From NCBI RefSeq assembly GCF_000246985.2, contig NC_022084.1, forward strand, positions 1 through 64,000: DNA of 64,000 bases. Reading direction: 5' to 3'. A program made the position numbers and the translations under genes. The stretch comes from Thermococcus litoralis DSM 5473. GTDB taxonomy: Archaea > Methanobacteriota_B > Thermococci > Thermococcales > Thermococcaceae. Positions 22,642 through 32,307 of the stretch are shown here, piece by piece (the stretch's first letter is position 1; each line of letters begins with the position of its first letter). The notes below the pieces were generated by a model, which saw nothing but the letters and a program-made list of their open reading frames with translations, had not been told where the DNA came from and ran no database searches.

Positions 22642-23082
22642 CTATTCCTCTAAACCCTCATAGATAATCTTCAGCCTGTAGGCATGTTTGAGCTCTTCTT
22701 GAGCCATCATGTTGAATATCTCGCTTAAAGAACCGCTAAGTATCTGGCTTAGTTTTTTGTAGAGCTCATAGCTGTGCTTTTCCCTTATGAGGGCCTCTAA
22801 GATAAGATCAGTCAGTGTCTGAGGCTCAGCCCTCTCATCCTGGAAGTATGGCTCCAGGCTTAAAGAATCCACGTAATCTATAACCGCGGTTTTTTCCAGA
22901 GTCTTCTCACTGCTGAACTTCTCAATTGTATTTTTGTGCCTCAGCTCTTCACTTGCAAGCCACTGGAAGTGTTCGATTAAAGAGGGGTGCTCATAGGTAG
23001 CAAAGGTCTCTCCGAGCTTGTAGAGGTTGTAAAGCTCGTTCTCCTGGTGAACTATCTTCTGCAGGAGCTCTTCAAGCTTCAT
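22642..23082 (-). CDS. Ferritin-like diiron-carboxylate protein
   Basis: The 146-residue, all-helical protein has the paired ExxH motifs of ferritin-like/rubrerythrin folds: ASEELRH near residue 46 and AQEELKHA near 127, with LIREKHSYELY between. It lacks the rubredoxin CxxC domain of classic rubrerythrin. A role in iron handling or peroxide defence is likely but not proven. ATG 23082 has GGAGTGA five bases upstream and starts just past the CDF transporter stop, so the two are cotranscribed, suggesting linked metal handling. Confidence 0.8.
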   Translation of the reverse strand: MKLEELLQKIVHQENELYNLYKLGETFATYEHPSLIEHFQWLASEELRHKNTIEKFSSEKTLEKTAVIDYVDSLSLEPYFQDERAEPQTLTDLILEALIREKHSYELYKKLSQILSGSLSEIFNMMAQEELKHAYRLKIIYEGLEE

Positions 23083-23087
23083 CTTTC

Positions 23088-23948
23088 TCACTCCGTTATC
23101 CCTTTGATATCTACATGGACAAACGCCGCCTCAACCTCATCCAGGTCTTCGATTTTCCTTTTAACTTCTTCGCTTATGTCATGTGCCTCTTTAAGGGTGA
23201 AATGTGGGGGAACTTCTATGTGCAGCTCAACATGCAGCTTTGGACCAACGTAGTGTGCCCTCAGGTCATGCACCCCAACAACACCCTCAACGCTGAGTGC
23301 AGTTTCTTTAATCTTTTCACACAGCTCAAAGGGTGGAGAAGTTCCTGTTAGGTAGTTCACATTCTTGAAGACTATCTCAGCAGCAGCCTTACCCACAAGC
23401 AAAGCCACGACAAGTCCTGCCAAAGCGTCCCCATAGGTAAAGCCCAGCCTTTGAAGGAGTAAGCCTATTAAAACAGCGACACTGCTCAGTGCATCACTCC
23501 TGTGGTGATAAGCATCTGCAACAAGTATCTGGTTGTTGAGCTTCTTTCCCACTCTAAGGGCGTACTGGGTCATTGCTTCCTTTGAGACAATAGAAATCAC
23601 AACAACGGCAAGCATGACCGAGTTCACTTCAATAACATGCCCGCTGAAGATTCTTTTCAGGGCATCTCTGGCTATTTCATAAGCAACCAGAAAGAGCAAT
23701 ATGCCTATAAAAAAGGCAAACAGGGATTCAAATCTGGAATGGCCGAAGGGATGGGTTTTATCGGCAGGCTTTGATGCGATCTTAACCCCGAAGTAGCCCA
23801 CGATACTTGTCGCAACATCCGAGAGAGAGTGTATACCATCGGAAATCAAAGCCAAACTGGAGTATAAGAACCCAACAAAAACCTTCAGAATAGCCAAAAG
23901 AACGTTTCCAAGGATGCTCGCTATTAAAGGCCTGTAAACCTCTTCCAT
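23088..23948 (-). CDS. Cation diffusion facilitator (CDF) metal transporter
   Basis: The 286-residue product has six membrane segments and a C-terminal cytoplasmic domain with alternating His (LHVELHIEVPPHF) typical of CDF metal-binding domains. Metal-site motifs are DGIHSLSD in helix 2 and DAYHHRSDA in helix 5. It exports Zn, Mn, Fe or similar divalent cations by proton antiport; the metal is uncertain. The ATG follows GGGGTGTAA, which overlaps the 3' stem of a box C/D sRNA candidate. Confidence 0.92.
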   Translation of the reverse strand: MEEVYRPLIASILGNVLLAILKVFVGFLYSSLALISDGIHSLSDVATSIVGYFGVKIASKPADKTHPFGHSRFESLFAFFIGILLFLVAYEIARDALKRIFSGHVIEVNSVMLAVVVISIVSKEAMTQYALRVGKKLNNQILVADAYHHRSDALSSVAVLIGLLLQRLGFTYGDALAGLVVALLVGKAAAEIVFKNVNYLTGTSPPFELCEKIKETALSVEGVVGVHDLRAHYVGPKLHVELHIEVPPHFTLKEAHDISEEVKRKIEDLDEVEAAFVHVDIKGITE

Positions 23949-23951
23949 AGG

Positions 23952-24018
23952 TTACACCCCTCAGTCCGTCACTCCATCATCACGACTCAGGTAAGGCTGA
24001 ACTCTTCATTGGGTGTTA
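23952..24018 (-). ncRNA. Box C/D sRNA with two guides that fit 16S rRNA
   Basis: On the minus strand the order is: stem ACACCC, box C ATGAAGA (24003-24009), 12-nt guide, box D' CTGA (23987-23990), 3-nt spacer, box C' GTGATGA (23977-23983), 12-nt guide, box D CTGA (23961-23964), stem GGGTGT. Spacing and terminal stem match archaeal C/D sRNAs exactly. From memory of Thermococcales 16S rRNA, the D guide TGGAGTGACGGA pairs with CCGUCACUCCA at the decoding site (11 of 12), and the D' guide GTTCAGCCTTAC pairs with AAGGCUGAA near E. coli position 900. Box C has one deviation from RTGATGA. It overlaps the ribosome site of the CDF gene. Confidence 0.85.
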
Positions 24019-24096
24019 CACAATTCGCATGAGACTTTTAAATCTTTTTCAAAAGACTTTTATTGTTAATAGACAAGCAACAATCGGTGGAGTTTA

Positions 24097-24453
24097 ATGG
24101 CAAATAAGCCGAGATACACAATAAGAATTTACATGGGGAGCAAGGATAAGTACATTGCCCTAAGTCTGTGGGATGCATACATAGACCAGCATGGAACCTT
24201 CAGACCGGCAAACATAAGCATGATAATCCACAACGAAGATGTTGAGGCAAAGGCTTCAATGAGGACTGAGACAGCTGCTAGGCTTGCAGCGGTGCTTTTA
24301 AACATGGTGGCTGAGGCGGAGAAGCTGACCATGAAAGAAAAGAAAAAGATCAGTCTTGAAGAGAAGCTTGAGGAGCAGTTCCTTCTCGAAGAAGAAGAGG
24401 AGGACATTATCGAAGACGTAGAGAGGATAAACGCAAGCGTTGATGAGGAGTGA
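24097..24453 (+). CDS. Conserved hypothetical acidic protein
   Basis: A 118-residue protein that I do not assign. The first 80 residues (RYTIRIYMGSKDKYIALSLWDAY onward) look like a small alpha/beta domain; the C-terminus is a strongly acidic helix (LLEEEEEDIIEDVE). The ATG is preceded by GGTGGAG. The following radical SAM gene starts at its stop, so the two form an operon and may work together. Confidence 0.75.
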   Translation: MANKPRYTIRIYMGSKDKYIALSLWDAYIDQHGTFRPANISMIIHNEDVEAKASMRTETAARLAAVLLNMVAEAEKLTMKEKKKISLEEKLEEQFLLEEEEEDIIEDVERINASVDEE

Positions 24454-24458
24454 TCCTC

Positions 24459-25286
24459 TTGAAAAAGCTCAAGGTCTACATACCGGGTATTTCTTTCCCA
24501 TCTATTTCCCTTACTGGAAACTACTGCACCCTAAACTGTGCCCACTGTGGGAAGCACTACCTTGAGGGAATGAAGAAAGTAACGAAGCATAACCTCGTCG
24601 AATACTGCAAATCGCTTGAGAAAGAGGGCTATAGGGGCTGTCTTTTAAGCGGTGGGCTGGACTCAAGGCTTAAAGTGCCACTTGACCTTTATTCTTCAGA
24701 GATAGAGCGCATAAAGAAAGAAACGAAGCTAAAGCTCAACGCCCATGTAGGTTTTATAGACGAGAAGGACTTGGAATGGATAAGGCATGTGGATGCAGTT
24801 TCTCTCGATTTTGTTGGGGATGACGATGTTATTAGGAGAGTTTATAAAATAGAAAAGGGCGTTAGAGACTACCTCGAGATAATAGATCTTCTCACATCAA
24901 ACGGTATCAAAGTTGCGCCGCATATAACCATAGGTCTGGACTTTGGAAAGGTTTGGTGGGAGTACAAAGCAATTGATATGCTCGTGGAGTATCCAATTGA
25001 GGTTTTGGTTTTTGACGTTCTAATTCCAACAAGAGGAACGGAGATGGAGAACGTAAAAGCTTCTTCTGTAGAGGAGAGCCTAAAGGTTGTTAAATATGCC
25101 AGAGAAAGGTTCAATGGAGAGCTGAGCATCGGATGTATGAGACCTCTGGGAAAATGGAGGCTGGAGTTTGACAAAGGGGCTATAGAGGAAGGAGTTGACA
25201 GAATAACAAACCCGCCAAGAAAGGTCATTGAGTGGGCAAAAACAATAAGGGAGGTAGAGGTTATTTACGAATGCTGCGTTATGTGA
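24459..25286 (+). CDS. Radical SAM protein of unknown function
   Basis: The N-terminal CTLNCAHC is a CX3CX2C cluster motif for a 4Fe-4S centre that cleaves S-adenosylmethionine; LSGGLDSR near residue 65 fits the SAM-binding GGE-like position. Total length is about 275 residues, close to a bare radical SAM barrel with no auxiliary-cluster domain, although two Cys lie at the C-terminus (ECCVM). TTG 24459 with GGAGTGAT upstream is favoured; GTG 24450 is the alternative. It is coupled to the acidic protein before it. The substrate is unknown. Confidence 0.85.
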   Translation: MKKLKVYIPGISFPSISLTGNYCTLNCAHCGKHYLEGMKKVTKHNLVEYCKSLEKEGYRGCLLSGGLDSRLKVPLDLYSSEIERIKKETKLKLNAHVGFIDEKDLEWIRHVDAVSLDFVGDDDVIRRVYKIEKGVRDYLEIIDLLTSNGIKVAPHITIGLDFGKVWWEYKAIDMLVEYPIEVLVFDVLIPTRGTEMENVKASSVEESLKVVKYARERFNGELSIGCMRPLGKWRLEFDKGAIEEGVDRITNPPRKVIEWAKTIREVEVIYECCVM

Positions 25287-26205
25287 AATTAGCATAGAGG
25301 AAATAAGCATACAAAGCTAAGAGGACTACGCTTGTTTTCCGCCCAACTCTGTTGTTTAGCTTTAGAGAAATCGCAAGCACCGCCATTACAAGCAACGTTA
25401 GAGGGGTTGTAAAGGAATATATGCTGTAATCCACTTTTATCGGCCTTATTAAAGCCGCAATACCGATAACCATGAGGATATCCAGTATATTGGCCCCTAC
25501 AACGTTGCCAACGCTTATGTTGGGGGTTTTTTTCAGTGTGGCGGTTAATGAGTTTGCCATCTCCGGAAGAGAAGTACCAATTGAGACCAAGGTGAGGGCT
25601 ATAACCACTTCTGGAATTCCAAGGGCTGTGGCGATCTTTACAGCGCTTTCAACAACAAGTCTAGCCCCGAAAACAACCACAAGTCCGCTTGCAAACAAAA
25701 TTACAACATCTTTCTTGGGGTTTCCTCTACCCTCTTTAACTTCTTCCAGCGTTACATGCTTCTTATAGAGGTAATAGAGGAATCCCAAATATATCATGAT
25801 CAGCGTTAACCCCTCAATCCTAGATATTACGAGATCCCTCATTAAAATCCACGCGTAAAATGTCACACCAATCATAAAAAGGGCGTTCTTCCAGGCTATT
25901 TCATCAACATCAAGCGGCATGATGAGAGCAGACAAACCCAAGATTAGGGCTATGTTTGCTAGGGCACTCCCTATGGCGTTTCCGAGGGCTATATCGCTGA
26001 ACCCTTGATACGCAGCTATCGCAGAAGTCGTGACCTCTGGCAGAGTTGTGGCGATGCTAGCCAATACTAAAGCGATTATGAACTCGCTAACTCCAAACCC
26101 CTTCGCAACCCTTGTAGCTGCTTCGACAAATATGTCGCTTCCCTTGATCAGCATTAGCAGTCCCAAGGCAAAGATTCCAAAGGTTATAATGTATTCCGCC
26201 GCCAT
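25279..26205 (-). CDS. Sodium/calcium exchanger family (CaCA) protein
   Basis: A 308-residue membrane protein with two homologous halves carrying the alpha repeats: LASIATTLPEVTTS near residue 50 and LVSIGTSLPEMANS near 215, each followed by GNAIGSALANI or GNVVGANILDI. This is the YrbG-type cation/Ca2+ exchanger arrangement with about ten helices. ATG 26205 follows GGGAGG; an upstream TTG in the same frame is unlikely. It is convergent with the radical SAM gene, overlapping by 8 bp. Confidence 0.92.
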   Translation of the reverse strand: MAAEYIITFGIFALGLLMLIKGSDIFVEAATRVAKGFGVSEFIIALVLASIATTLPEVTTSAIAAYQGFSDIALGNAIGSALANIALILGLSALIMPLDVDEIAWKNALFMIGVTFYAWILMRDLVISRIEGLTLIMIYLGFLYYLYKKHVTLEEVKEGRGNPKKDVVILFASGLVVVFGARLVVESAVKIATALGIPEVVIALTLVSIGTSLPEMANSLTATLKKTPNISVGNVVGANILDILMVIGIAALIRPIKVDYSIYSFTTPLTLLVMAVLAISLKLNNRVGRKTSVVLLALYAYFLYANFT

Positions 26206-26303
26206 TGTGCCTCCCGGAAGGTATTTCAATGACTAATTTTTAAAGCCTTTGGGTGAAAACCCTAAAATACAACATAACCCCAAACTAAGGTGAGGTGAGA
26301 GGT

Positions 26304-26963
26304 ATGGATATTGCCAAGTACATAGACCACACAAACTTAAAGCCCTACGCCACCAAGGAGGACATAATAAAGCTCTGTGAAGAGGCAAAGAAATACGGCT
26401 TTTACGCAGTTTGTGTCAACCCATACAGGGTAAAGCTCGCAAAGGAACAGCTTAAGGGTACAGAGATTAAGGTTGCGAGTGTAATTGGATTTCCACTTGG
26501 GGCAACGCCGACGGAAGTGAAGGTTTTTGAGGCAAAGAAAGCCCTCGAAGATGGAGCGGATGAGCTTGATATGGTCATTAACATCGGTGCATTGAAGGAT
26601 AAGGATTACGAGTACGTTAAAAATGACATAGCAGAGGTTGTAAAGGTTGCCCACGAAAAGGGGGCAATAGTGAAGGTCATAATTGAAACTTGCTACCTCA
26701 CTGACGAAGAAAAAGAGATAGCATGTAAGCTCGCCATGGAGGCTGGGGCTGATTTTGTCAAAACATCAACGGGATTTGGAACTGGAGGAGCAACTGTTGA
26801 AGATGTCAAGTTAATGCGCAGGGTTGTTGGGGATAAGCTTGGAGTAAAAGCTGCCGGGGGCATAAGAACCTACGAACAGGCTTTGGCAATGATAGAGGCT
26901 GGAGCTAACAGAATAGGCACATCAAGCGGTGTGAAAATCGTAGAAGGGGCTAAAAATGGGTGA
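26304..26963 (+). CDS. deoC: Deoxyribose-phosphate aldolase
   Basis: A 219-residue class I aldolase. [14 protein letters not shown] is the DeoC N-terminus; DADELDMV-like [14 protein letters not shown] holds the catalytic Asp, and [17 protein letters not shown] carries the Schiff-base Lys. It interconverts deoxyribose 5-phosphate with acetaldehyde plus glyceraldehyde 3-phosphate. ATG 26304 follows GAGGTGAGAGG. Its last 8 bases overlap a small gene for a putative encapsulin-like shell protein, so DeoC is a candidate cargo. Confidence 0.97.
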   Translation: MDIAKYIDHTNLKPYATKEDIIKLCEEAKKYGFYAVCVNPYRVKLAKEQLKGTEIKVASVIGFPLGATPTEVKVFEAKKALEDGADELDMVINIGALKDKDYEYVKNDIAEVVKVAHEKGAIVKVIIETCYLTDEEKEIACKLAMEAGADFVKTSTGFGTGGATVEDVKLMRRVVGDKLGVKAAGGIRTYEQALAMIEAGANRIGTSSGVKIVEGAKNG

Positions 26964-27243
26964 AACCCTGGAGCTCTTAAGGACTGTTATAAAAGAGATT
27001 CGAGAAGATGGGTTTGAACCAAAGGTGGCGCTTGTAGGCCCAAAGTTTGCTGAAAAAGCCGCAAAAGAATTGAAAACTCTTGGATTGAATGTTTATGTAA
27101 TAAAAGAGCTTAATTGCGACGCAATAATTGCCGACCCAAGATTCCTCGGGCATCTCCGAAAAGCCTCACGCAGAATATCGCTCGAACCCTTAAGGGAAGA
27201 AAAGGAGATGTGGGAGGAGATAAGGGAAATTGGAGAACTCTAA
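26956..27243 (+). CDS. Small protein resembling family 4 (A-domain) encapsulin
   Basis: The 95-residue product has the pattern LxxxIxEIxxDGFxP, then [31 protein letters not shown] and [11 protein letters not shown]. From memory this matches the small Pyrococcus proteins with the HK97 A-domain fold that have been proposed as family 4 encapsulins, some encoded next to DeoC. The ATG lies inside the last codons of deoC (8-bp overlap), so the two are translated together. Shell formation is inference; it could be a regulatory partner of the aldolase. Confidence is good for the family resemblance, lower for function. Confidence 0.7.
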   Translation: MGETLELLRTVIKEIREDGFEPKVALVGPKFAEKAAKELKTLGLNVYVIKELNCDAIIADPRFLGHLRKASRRISLEPLREEKEMWEEIREIGEL

Positions 27244-27842
27244 ATCTGAAGTGATACAAGCATGTCCTTGACCCTTCTCTTTATTACGTGCCCTACTCCA
27301 CCACCCACGATAATTCCGGTGACTGCTTGGAGGGTATTCCCTGGAACCTCTGCTATGGCTCCTCCCCATCCGTAAAAGTAGACCTCAACGAAGAAGTATC
27401 CTAGAACCATTAGGGCTCCACCAAGGATTGTAGCTAGGAGGATTGTTGTAAAGTCGTCTTTCTTTGAGGTTAAGTATCCAACGACGAATCCCTCCACTCC
27501 TTTTATAACTAAAGTGAACGGTGCCCAATGTGCATAGCCGGTAATTAAATCTGCCATTGCGGAACCAAATCCCCCGGCGAATGCTCCTATTGTGGGGCCA
27601 AAAAGGACTGCCACAAGCATTACCATGCTGTCCCCAACGTTGATGTATCCCCTCGTTAAGGGCGTTGGAACTTGGATTAGCATCGTTGCTACCGCCACTA
27701 GTGCCGCCATTATGCCGGATAAAGCCACTCCTACCGCAACTTCAAAGACTTTCTTCTTGAGCACGAAGAGGTAAACAAAGTAAAGAACGGCAACGGCTAT
27801 TAACACCCACTTACCGTATGGTGCAAGTGCTTCCATGGCCAT
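27240..27842 (-). CDS. ECF transporter S component, substrate unknown
   Basis: A 200-residue membrane protein with about six helices. The segment INVGDSMVMLVAVLFGPTIGAFAGGFGSAMADL is the hallmark of ECF substrate-binding (S) subunits that take up vitamins or precursors with a shared energising module. No ATPase or T component is encoded next to it, so it would use a shared module elsewhere. The substrate cannot be read from sequence; the operator upstream suggests it is controlled by need. Start ATG 27842 follows GGAGGGATG. Confidence 0.85.
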   Translation of the reverse strand: MAMEALAPYGKWVLIAVAVLYFVYLFVLKKKVFEVAVGVALSGIMAALVAVATMLIQVPTPLTRGYINVGDSMVMLVAVLFGPTIGAFAGGFGSAMADLITGYAHWAPFTLVIKGVEGFVVGYLTSKKDDFTTILLATILGGALMVLGYFFVEVYFYGWGGAIAEVPGNTLQAVTGIIVGGGVGHVIKRRVKDMLVSLQI

Positions 27843-27867
27843 TATTCATCCCTCCACTTTATTTATT

Positions 27868-27893
27868 TTTCAAGTTTTAACTTGAAATTTAAA
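27868..27893 (-). promoter_or_regulatory. Promoter and palindromic operator of the ECF-S gene
   Basis: TTTCAAGTT-TT-AACTTGAAA (27868-27887) is a perfect 9-bp-arm inverted repeat. A TATA-like TTTAAATT on the minus strand lies at 27886-27893. The palindrome therefore sits between TATA box and expected start site, a classic repressor position. The regulator is not identifiable here. Confidence 0.7.
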
Positions 27894-27951
27894 CTTAAAA
27901 ACCTTACTCCCAGCAAGCGCAGAAGGGACAAAAAGAGAATAGAAAACAGGA

Positions 27952-29301
<1,350 letters not shown>

Positions 29302-29452
29302 TCACCGATGTATAGGACATTTTACCCCTATATAATTTTATGCTCACTAAAATCCCTCTTTACTCGAAAAAGTTTCGAAAATAATTGGAGTTAAGCATTA
29401 GTTATACAATAAAGCCAGCAAAAAAAGTTTGCAAAAAAGGTTTAGTGGAGAA

Positions 29453-30445
29453 TCACTCTTCATTCACTTGAGTTTTCCACTCTTCCAAAAGCTCCTTTGC
29501 TGAGTTAGCCGCTATAGCTCCCTGCCCAACGGCCACTGCAATCTGTTTGAAGACGTTTGTTATATCTCCAGCGGCAAAGAGCCCCTTTACTTTTGTTCTC
29601 ATGTGCATATCAACCGGGATATATCCCTGTTCATCGGTAATGCCGAGGTGTTTAACGAAATCCGTCTTAGGCTCGTAGCCTATGAAAACAAACACACCAT
29701 CGACCTTCTTCTCAAATACTTCGCCGGTTTTTACATTTTTCAGCACTACGCTTTCGACCTTCTGATTGCCCTTTATCTCAACCACAACCGTGTTTAAAAT
29801 TGCTGGAATTCCAGCTTTTTTGAACCTGTCTTGAAGTATTTTGTCCGCCCTGAACTGCTCCCTTCTGTGAACAAGGGTAACGTTAACTCCTATCTCCTTC
29901 AGATACAGAGCCTCCTGTAGCGCTGTATTGCCGCCCCCTACAACTATCACATCTTTCCCCTTGAATAGAGGACCGTCACAGGTTGCACAGTAGCTAACTC
30001 CCCTTCCGTAAAACTTGTCTTCACCAGGAACTCTAAGCTTCCTAGGCTCTGCTCCAACGGCTATTATAACGGTTCTGGCCTTGTAAATCTTCCCATTTTT
30101 TGTCTTTACATGGAACTTGCATGGGCCTTCATAATAGGCACACTCAGCGGGGTCTATTCTCTCAACTTCATCAAAAATTATCGGAACTCCAAGCTTTTTT
30201 ACTTGCTCATGCATCCTGTTGGCAAGCTCTGCACCGCTTATTCCATCGGGAAATCCGGGGTAGTTCTCAATGAGGTCTGTAAGGGCAACGTTTCCACCTA
30301 TGTCCTTTGAGATCATAAGGGTCTCCAACCCATAGCGTGCCGCATATATTGCCGCAGTAAAACCTGCCGGGCCGGCTCCTATTATCAGAACATCCCACGT
30401 TTTTGTTTCATCAACTGTCTGTGAAAGTCCCCCTAAGCTGAACAT
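29453..30445 (-). CDS. trxB: Thioredoxin-disulfide reductase
   Basis: The 330-residue flavoprotein has an N-terminal FAD site IIGAGPAGFTAAIYAAR, the redox-active CATC in YCATCDGPLF, an NAD(P) site VVGGGNTALQEA and a C-terminal FAD motif GLFAAGDITN. It passes electrons from NAD(P)H to thioredoxin or protein-disulfide oxidoreductase. ATG 30445 follows GGAGGTGAG; a TTG further upstream is rejected. Confidence 0.96.
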   Translation of the reverse strand: MFSLGGLSQTVDETKTWDVLIIGAGPAGFTAAIYAARYGLETLMISKDIGGNVALTDLIENYPGFPDGISGAELANRMHEQVKKLGVPIIFDEVERIDPAECAYYEGPCKFHVKTKNGKIYKARTVIIAVGAEPRKLRVPGEDKFYGRGVSYCATCDGPLFKGKDVIVVGGGNTALQEALYLKEIGVNVTLVHRREQFRADKILQDRFKKAGIPAILNTVVVEIKGNQKVESVVLKNVKTGEVFEKKVDGVFVFIGYEPKTDFVKHLGITDEQGYIPVDMHMRTKVKGLFAAGDITNVFKQIAVAVGQGAIAANSAKELLEEWKTQVNEE

Positions 30446-30513
30446 CTTTCCCTCACCTCCGGTTTGCAACTTTTGGTTGAATATTTAAAAACATTGTGGA
30501 ACAGATCTGAGAA

Positions 30514-31044
30514 CTAAATTATCTTTACCTCACGATCGACTATCAGATGAAGAGTGTACCCCAAAAATGCGGCAAACCCAATAAACAATGCTTCCCCAAG
30601 TTTAAACCCAAGACCGTACTCAAAGGTAGCAAAAACCAAAACCCCATAGAGGAGTGCAAAGGTTAAGGAATGGACAACTCCCCTGTGCTTGGGCATTAAG
30701 GCTGAAAAAGCGTACCAAGAGCCAAAAGCAAACAATCCAGCTATAAACCATCCAAAGGCCGGATCTACTACGTTGTTTCCAATTGATAAGAGATTTCCTC
30801 CTTTAACAAAAACTGCACTGCCAACCATTACAGCCACTATCGCTTTAGCGCCCCTATGTATAAGCGCCTCTGGATGATCAAGGTCAGGCAGGTCAGAGCC
30901 TAGAACATAAACCCCATATCCCAGTATCATGGAAAGTGCGGTAAGCTCAAAGGGGATATTTGCATAGTATTTCAAAAAAGATGCAAGGAGGACAGCAAGG
31001 GGATAGGTTAAGATGCCGCTAAGCACGTGCCCTTCGTAGTTCAC
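30514..31044 (-). CDS. Membrane-bound YdjM/DUF457-type hydrolase
   Basis: The 176-residue protein has about five membrane segments and the family's His/Asp set: NYEGHVLSG at the start, GSDLPDLDHPEA near residue 48, KHRGVVHS near 116 and GYTLHLIVDR at the end. These match the YdjM/DUF457 group of predicted metal-dependent membrane hydrolases, whose substrate is unknown. GTG 31044 overlaps the stop of the upstream ATPase gene, implying a two-gene operon. Confidence 0.82.
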   Translation of the reverse strand: MNYEGHVLSGILTYPLAVLLASFLKYYANIPFELTALSMILGYGVYVLGSDLPDLDHPEALIHRGAKAIVAVMVGSAVFVKGGNLLSIGNNVVDPAFGWFIAGLFAFGSWYAFSALMPKHRGVVHSLTFALLYGVLVFATFEYGLGFKLGEALFIGFAAFLGYTLHLIVDREVKII

Positions 31045-32243
31045 TCCTCGCCCTCCTTCTGCTCTTCTAGGAATTTTCTAACGTATTCTGGCACTTTATA
31101 GTTGCCCTTTGGGTCTCCCACTAGGAATCCAAGCCGTATGAGCTCTTCAAGATGCTCATAAACCTGGACTCCTGGTTTTTTGACCTCCTTTGCAACCTGA
31201 ATATAACTCACTGGCCCTCCATTGAACTTGTACACTATAACCTCCACGAGGTCTCTGTACTCTTTGGGAATCCTTGTCAGGTATTCCTCCAGGCTCTTGG
31301 GCTCTTCCAGAATTGTGGTGACGACATAGTCATCTATGGGGTCAAATTTATGTTTGCTGGCCTCGCTTAAAACGTAGTGCAGAAGTCTTAAAATTTGCCT
31401 TGGATTGCCCTTTGCAAGCTCGTGGATTAATCTTATAGCATCCTCTGTAAAGGGATATATTGGATCGTCTGTATCTCTTATTCTAACCTTGTTGAGTCTC
31501 TTTTTGACAAGTTCAAAGGTTTCTTCAAGGCTCATGGGTCTAAGCTTGAACTCGTAGTGGAGCCTCATAAAGAACGCCGGGAAGATTTTGGAGTACTCCT
31601 CGTACGCTTCCGGCACGCATGCAAAGCCAAAAATGCATCCCGGAGGCATGTTGCTTATAAAATGCCTGAGCATCTCAAAAAATAGAATCTTATCCTCCTC
31701 GCTTGCCGTTTGCATGTTTTCCAGCTCGTCAAGAAGGAGGGCGGAATATGGATACTTGCTGAGCTCCTTTGTAAGCATCTCTGCAATGTCCCTAGACTTA
31801 TACTCCTTGGTTGAAGAGAGCATCTTTTCAAGCCTGTCTATAAAGCCGAGCTTCTTTGAGAGGTTCTCAAAAAAGATGTTGGTTCTTGTTTTTGGAGGCT
31901 TCAGACCGTTAAACATATCTCTCGTGAGCTTCAAAATGTCATTTGTGTCAACTTTAATGTAGATTGGTTTCCCACCTTGTTCTGATATCGCTTTATAGAT
32001 GCTTTTAAGCCTCTGTGTTTTCCCCATTCCAAGGGGGCCGATCAGGGAGAAGGCTATTGAGCTCTTATTCCCAACTACCTCTGAAATTATCATCGAGAGA
32101 CGCATGTCTACCTCTTGATAAACGTGTATGCTCTCCACGTCCTCTATGCCCTCGCTTGCTAACTGTTCGAAAGGATTTTTTGCCAAACCGTAGACTTCAT
32201 AAGAGGGAGGGGAATAAACTTTAAGTGTACTCTGCCTTTCCAT
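31041..32243 (-). CDS. AAA+ ATPase with C-terminal winged helix, Orc1/Cdc6-like
   Basis: A 400-residue ATPase. GPLGMGKTQ (Walker A) lies near residue 70, LLLDELENM (Walker B) near 170 and KGNPRQILRLLHY (sensor 2) near 280, followed by a winged-helix segment GGPVSYIQVAKEVKKPG. The architecture resembles Orc1/Cdc6 and related STAND/ORC-like ATPases, but the N-terminal VYGLAKNPFEQL is also common in other archaeal ATPases, so a replication role is not claimed. ATG 32243 follows GGTGGGT. Confidence 0.82.
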   Translation of the reverse strand: MERQSTLKVYSPPSYEVYGLAKNPFEQLASEGIEDVESIHVYQEVDMRLSMIISEVVGNKSSIAFSLIGPLGMGKTQRLKSIYKAISEQGGKPIYIKVDTNDILKLTRDMFNGLKPPKTRTNIFFENLSKKLGFIDRLEKMLSSTKEYKSRDIAEMLTKELSKYPYSALLLDELENMQTASEEDKILFFEMLRHFISNMPPGCIFGFACVPEAYEEYSKIFPAFFMRLHYEFKLRPMSLEETFELVKKRLNKVRIRDTDDPIYPFTEDAIRLIHELAKGNPRQILRLLHYVLSEASKHKFDPIDDYVVTTILEEPKSLEEYLTRIPKEYRDLVEVIVYKFNGGPVSYIQVAKEVKKPGVQVYEHLEELIRLGFLVGDPKGNYKVPEYVRKFLEEQKEGEE

Positions 32244-32307
32244 TTTACCCACCAAGTCTAAGTTTTAGGCGGGGGAATATATAAGTTTGTCCATAGAGGT
32301 GAAGAAA

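Noticed and set aside
31041-32243. Replication origin next to the Orc1/Cdc6-like ATPase
   Set aside because: No clustered origin-recognition boxes or AT-rich unwinding element were seen nearby, and the protein may be a non-replicative ATPase.
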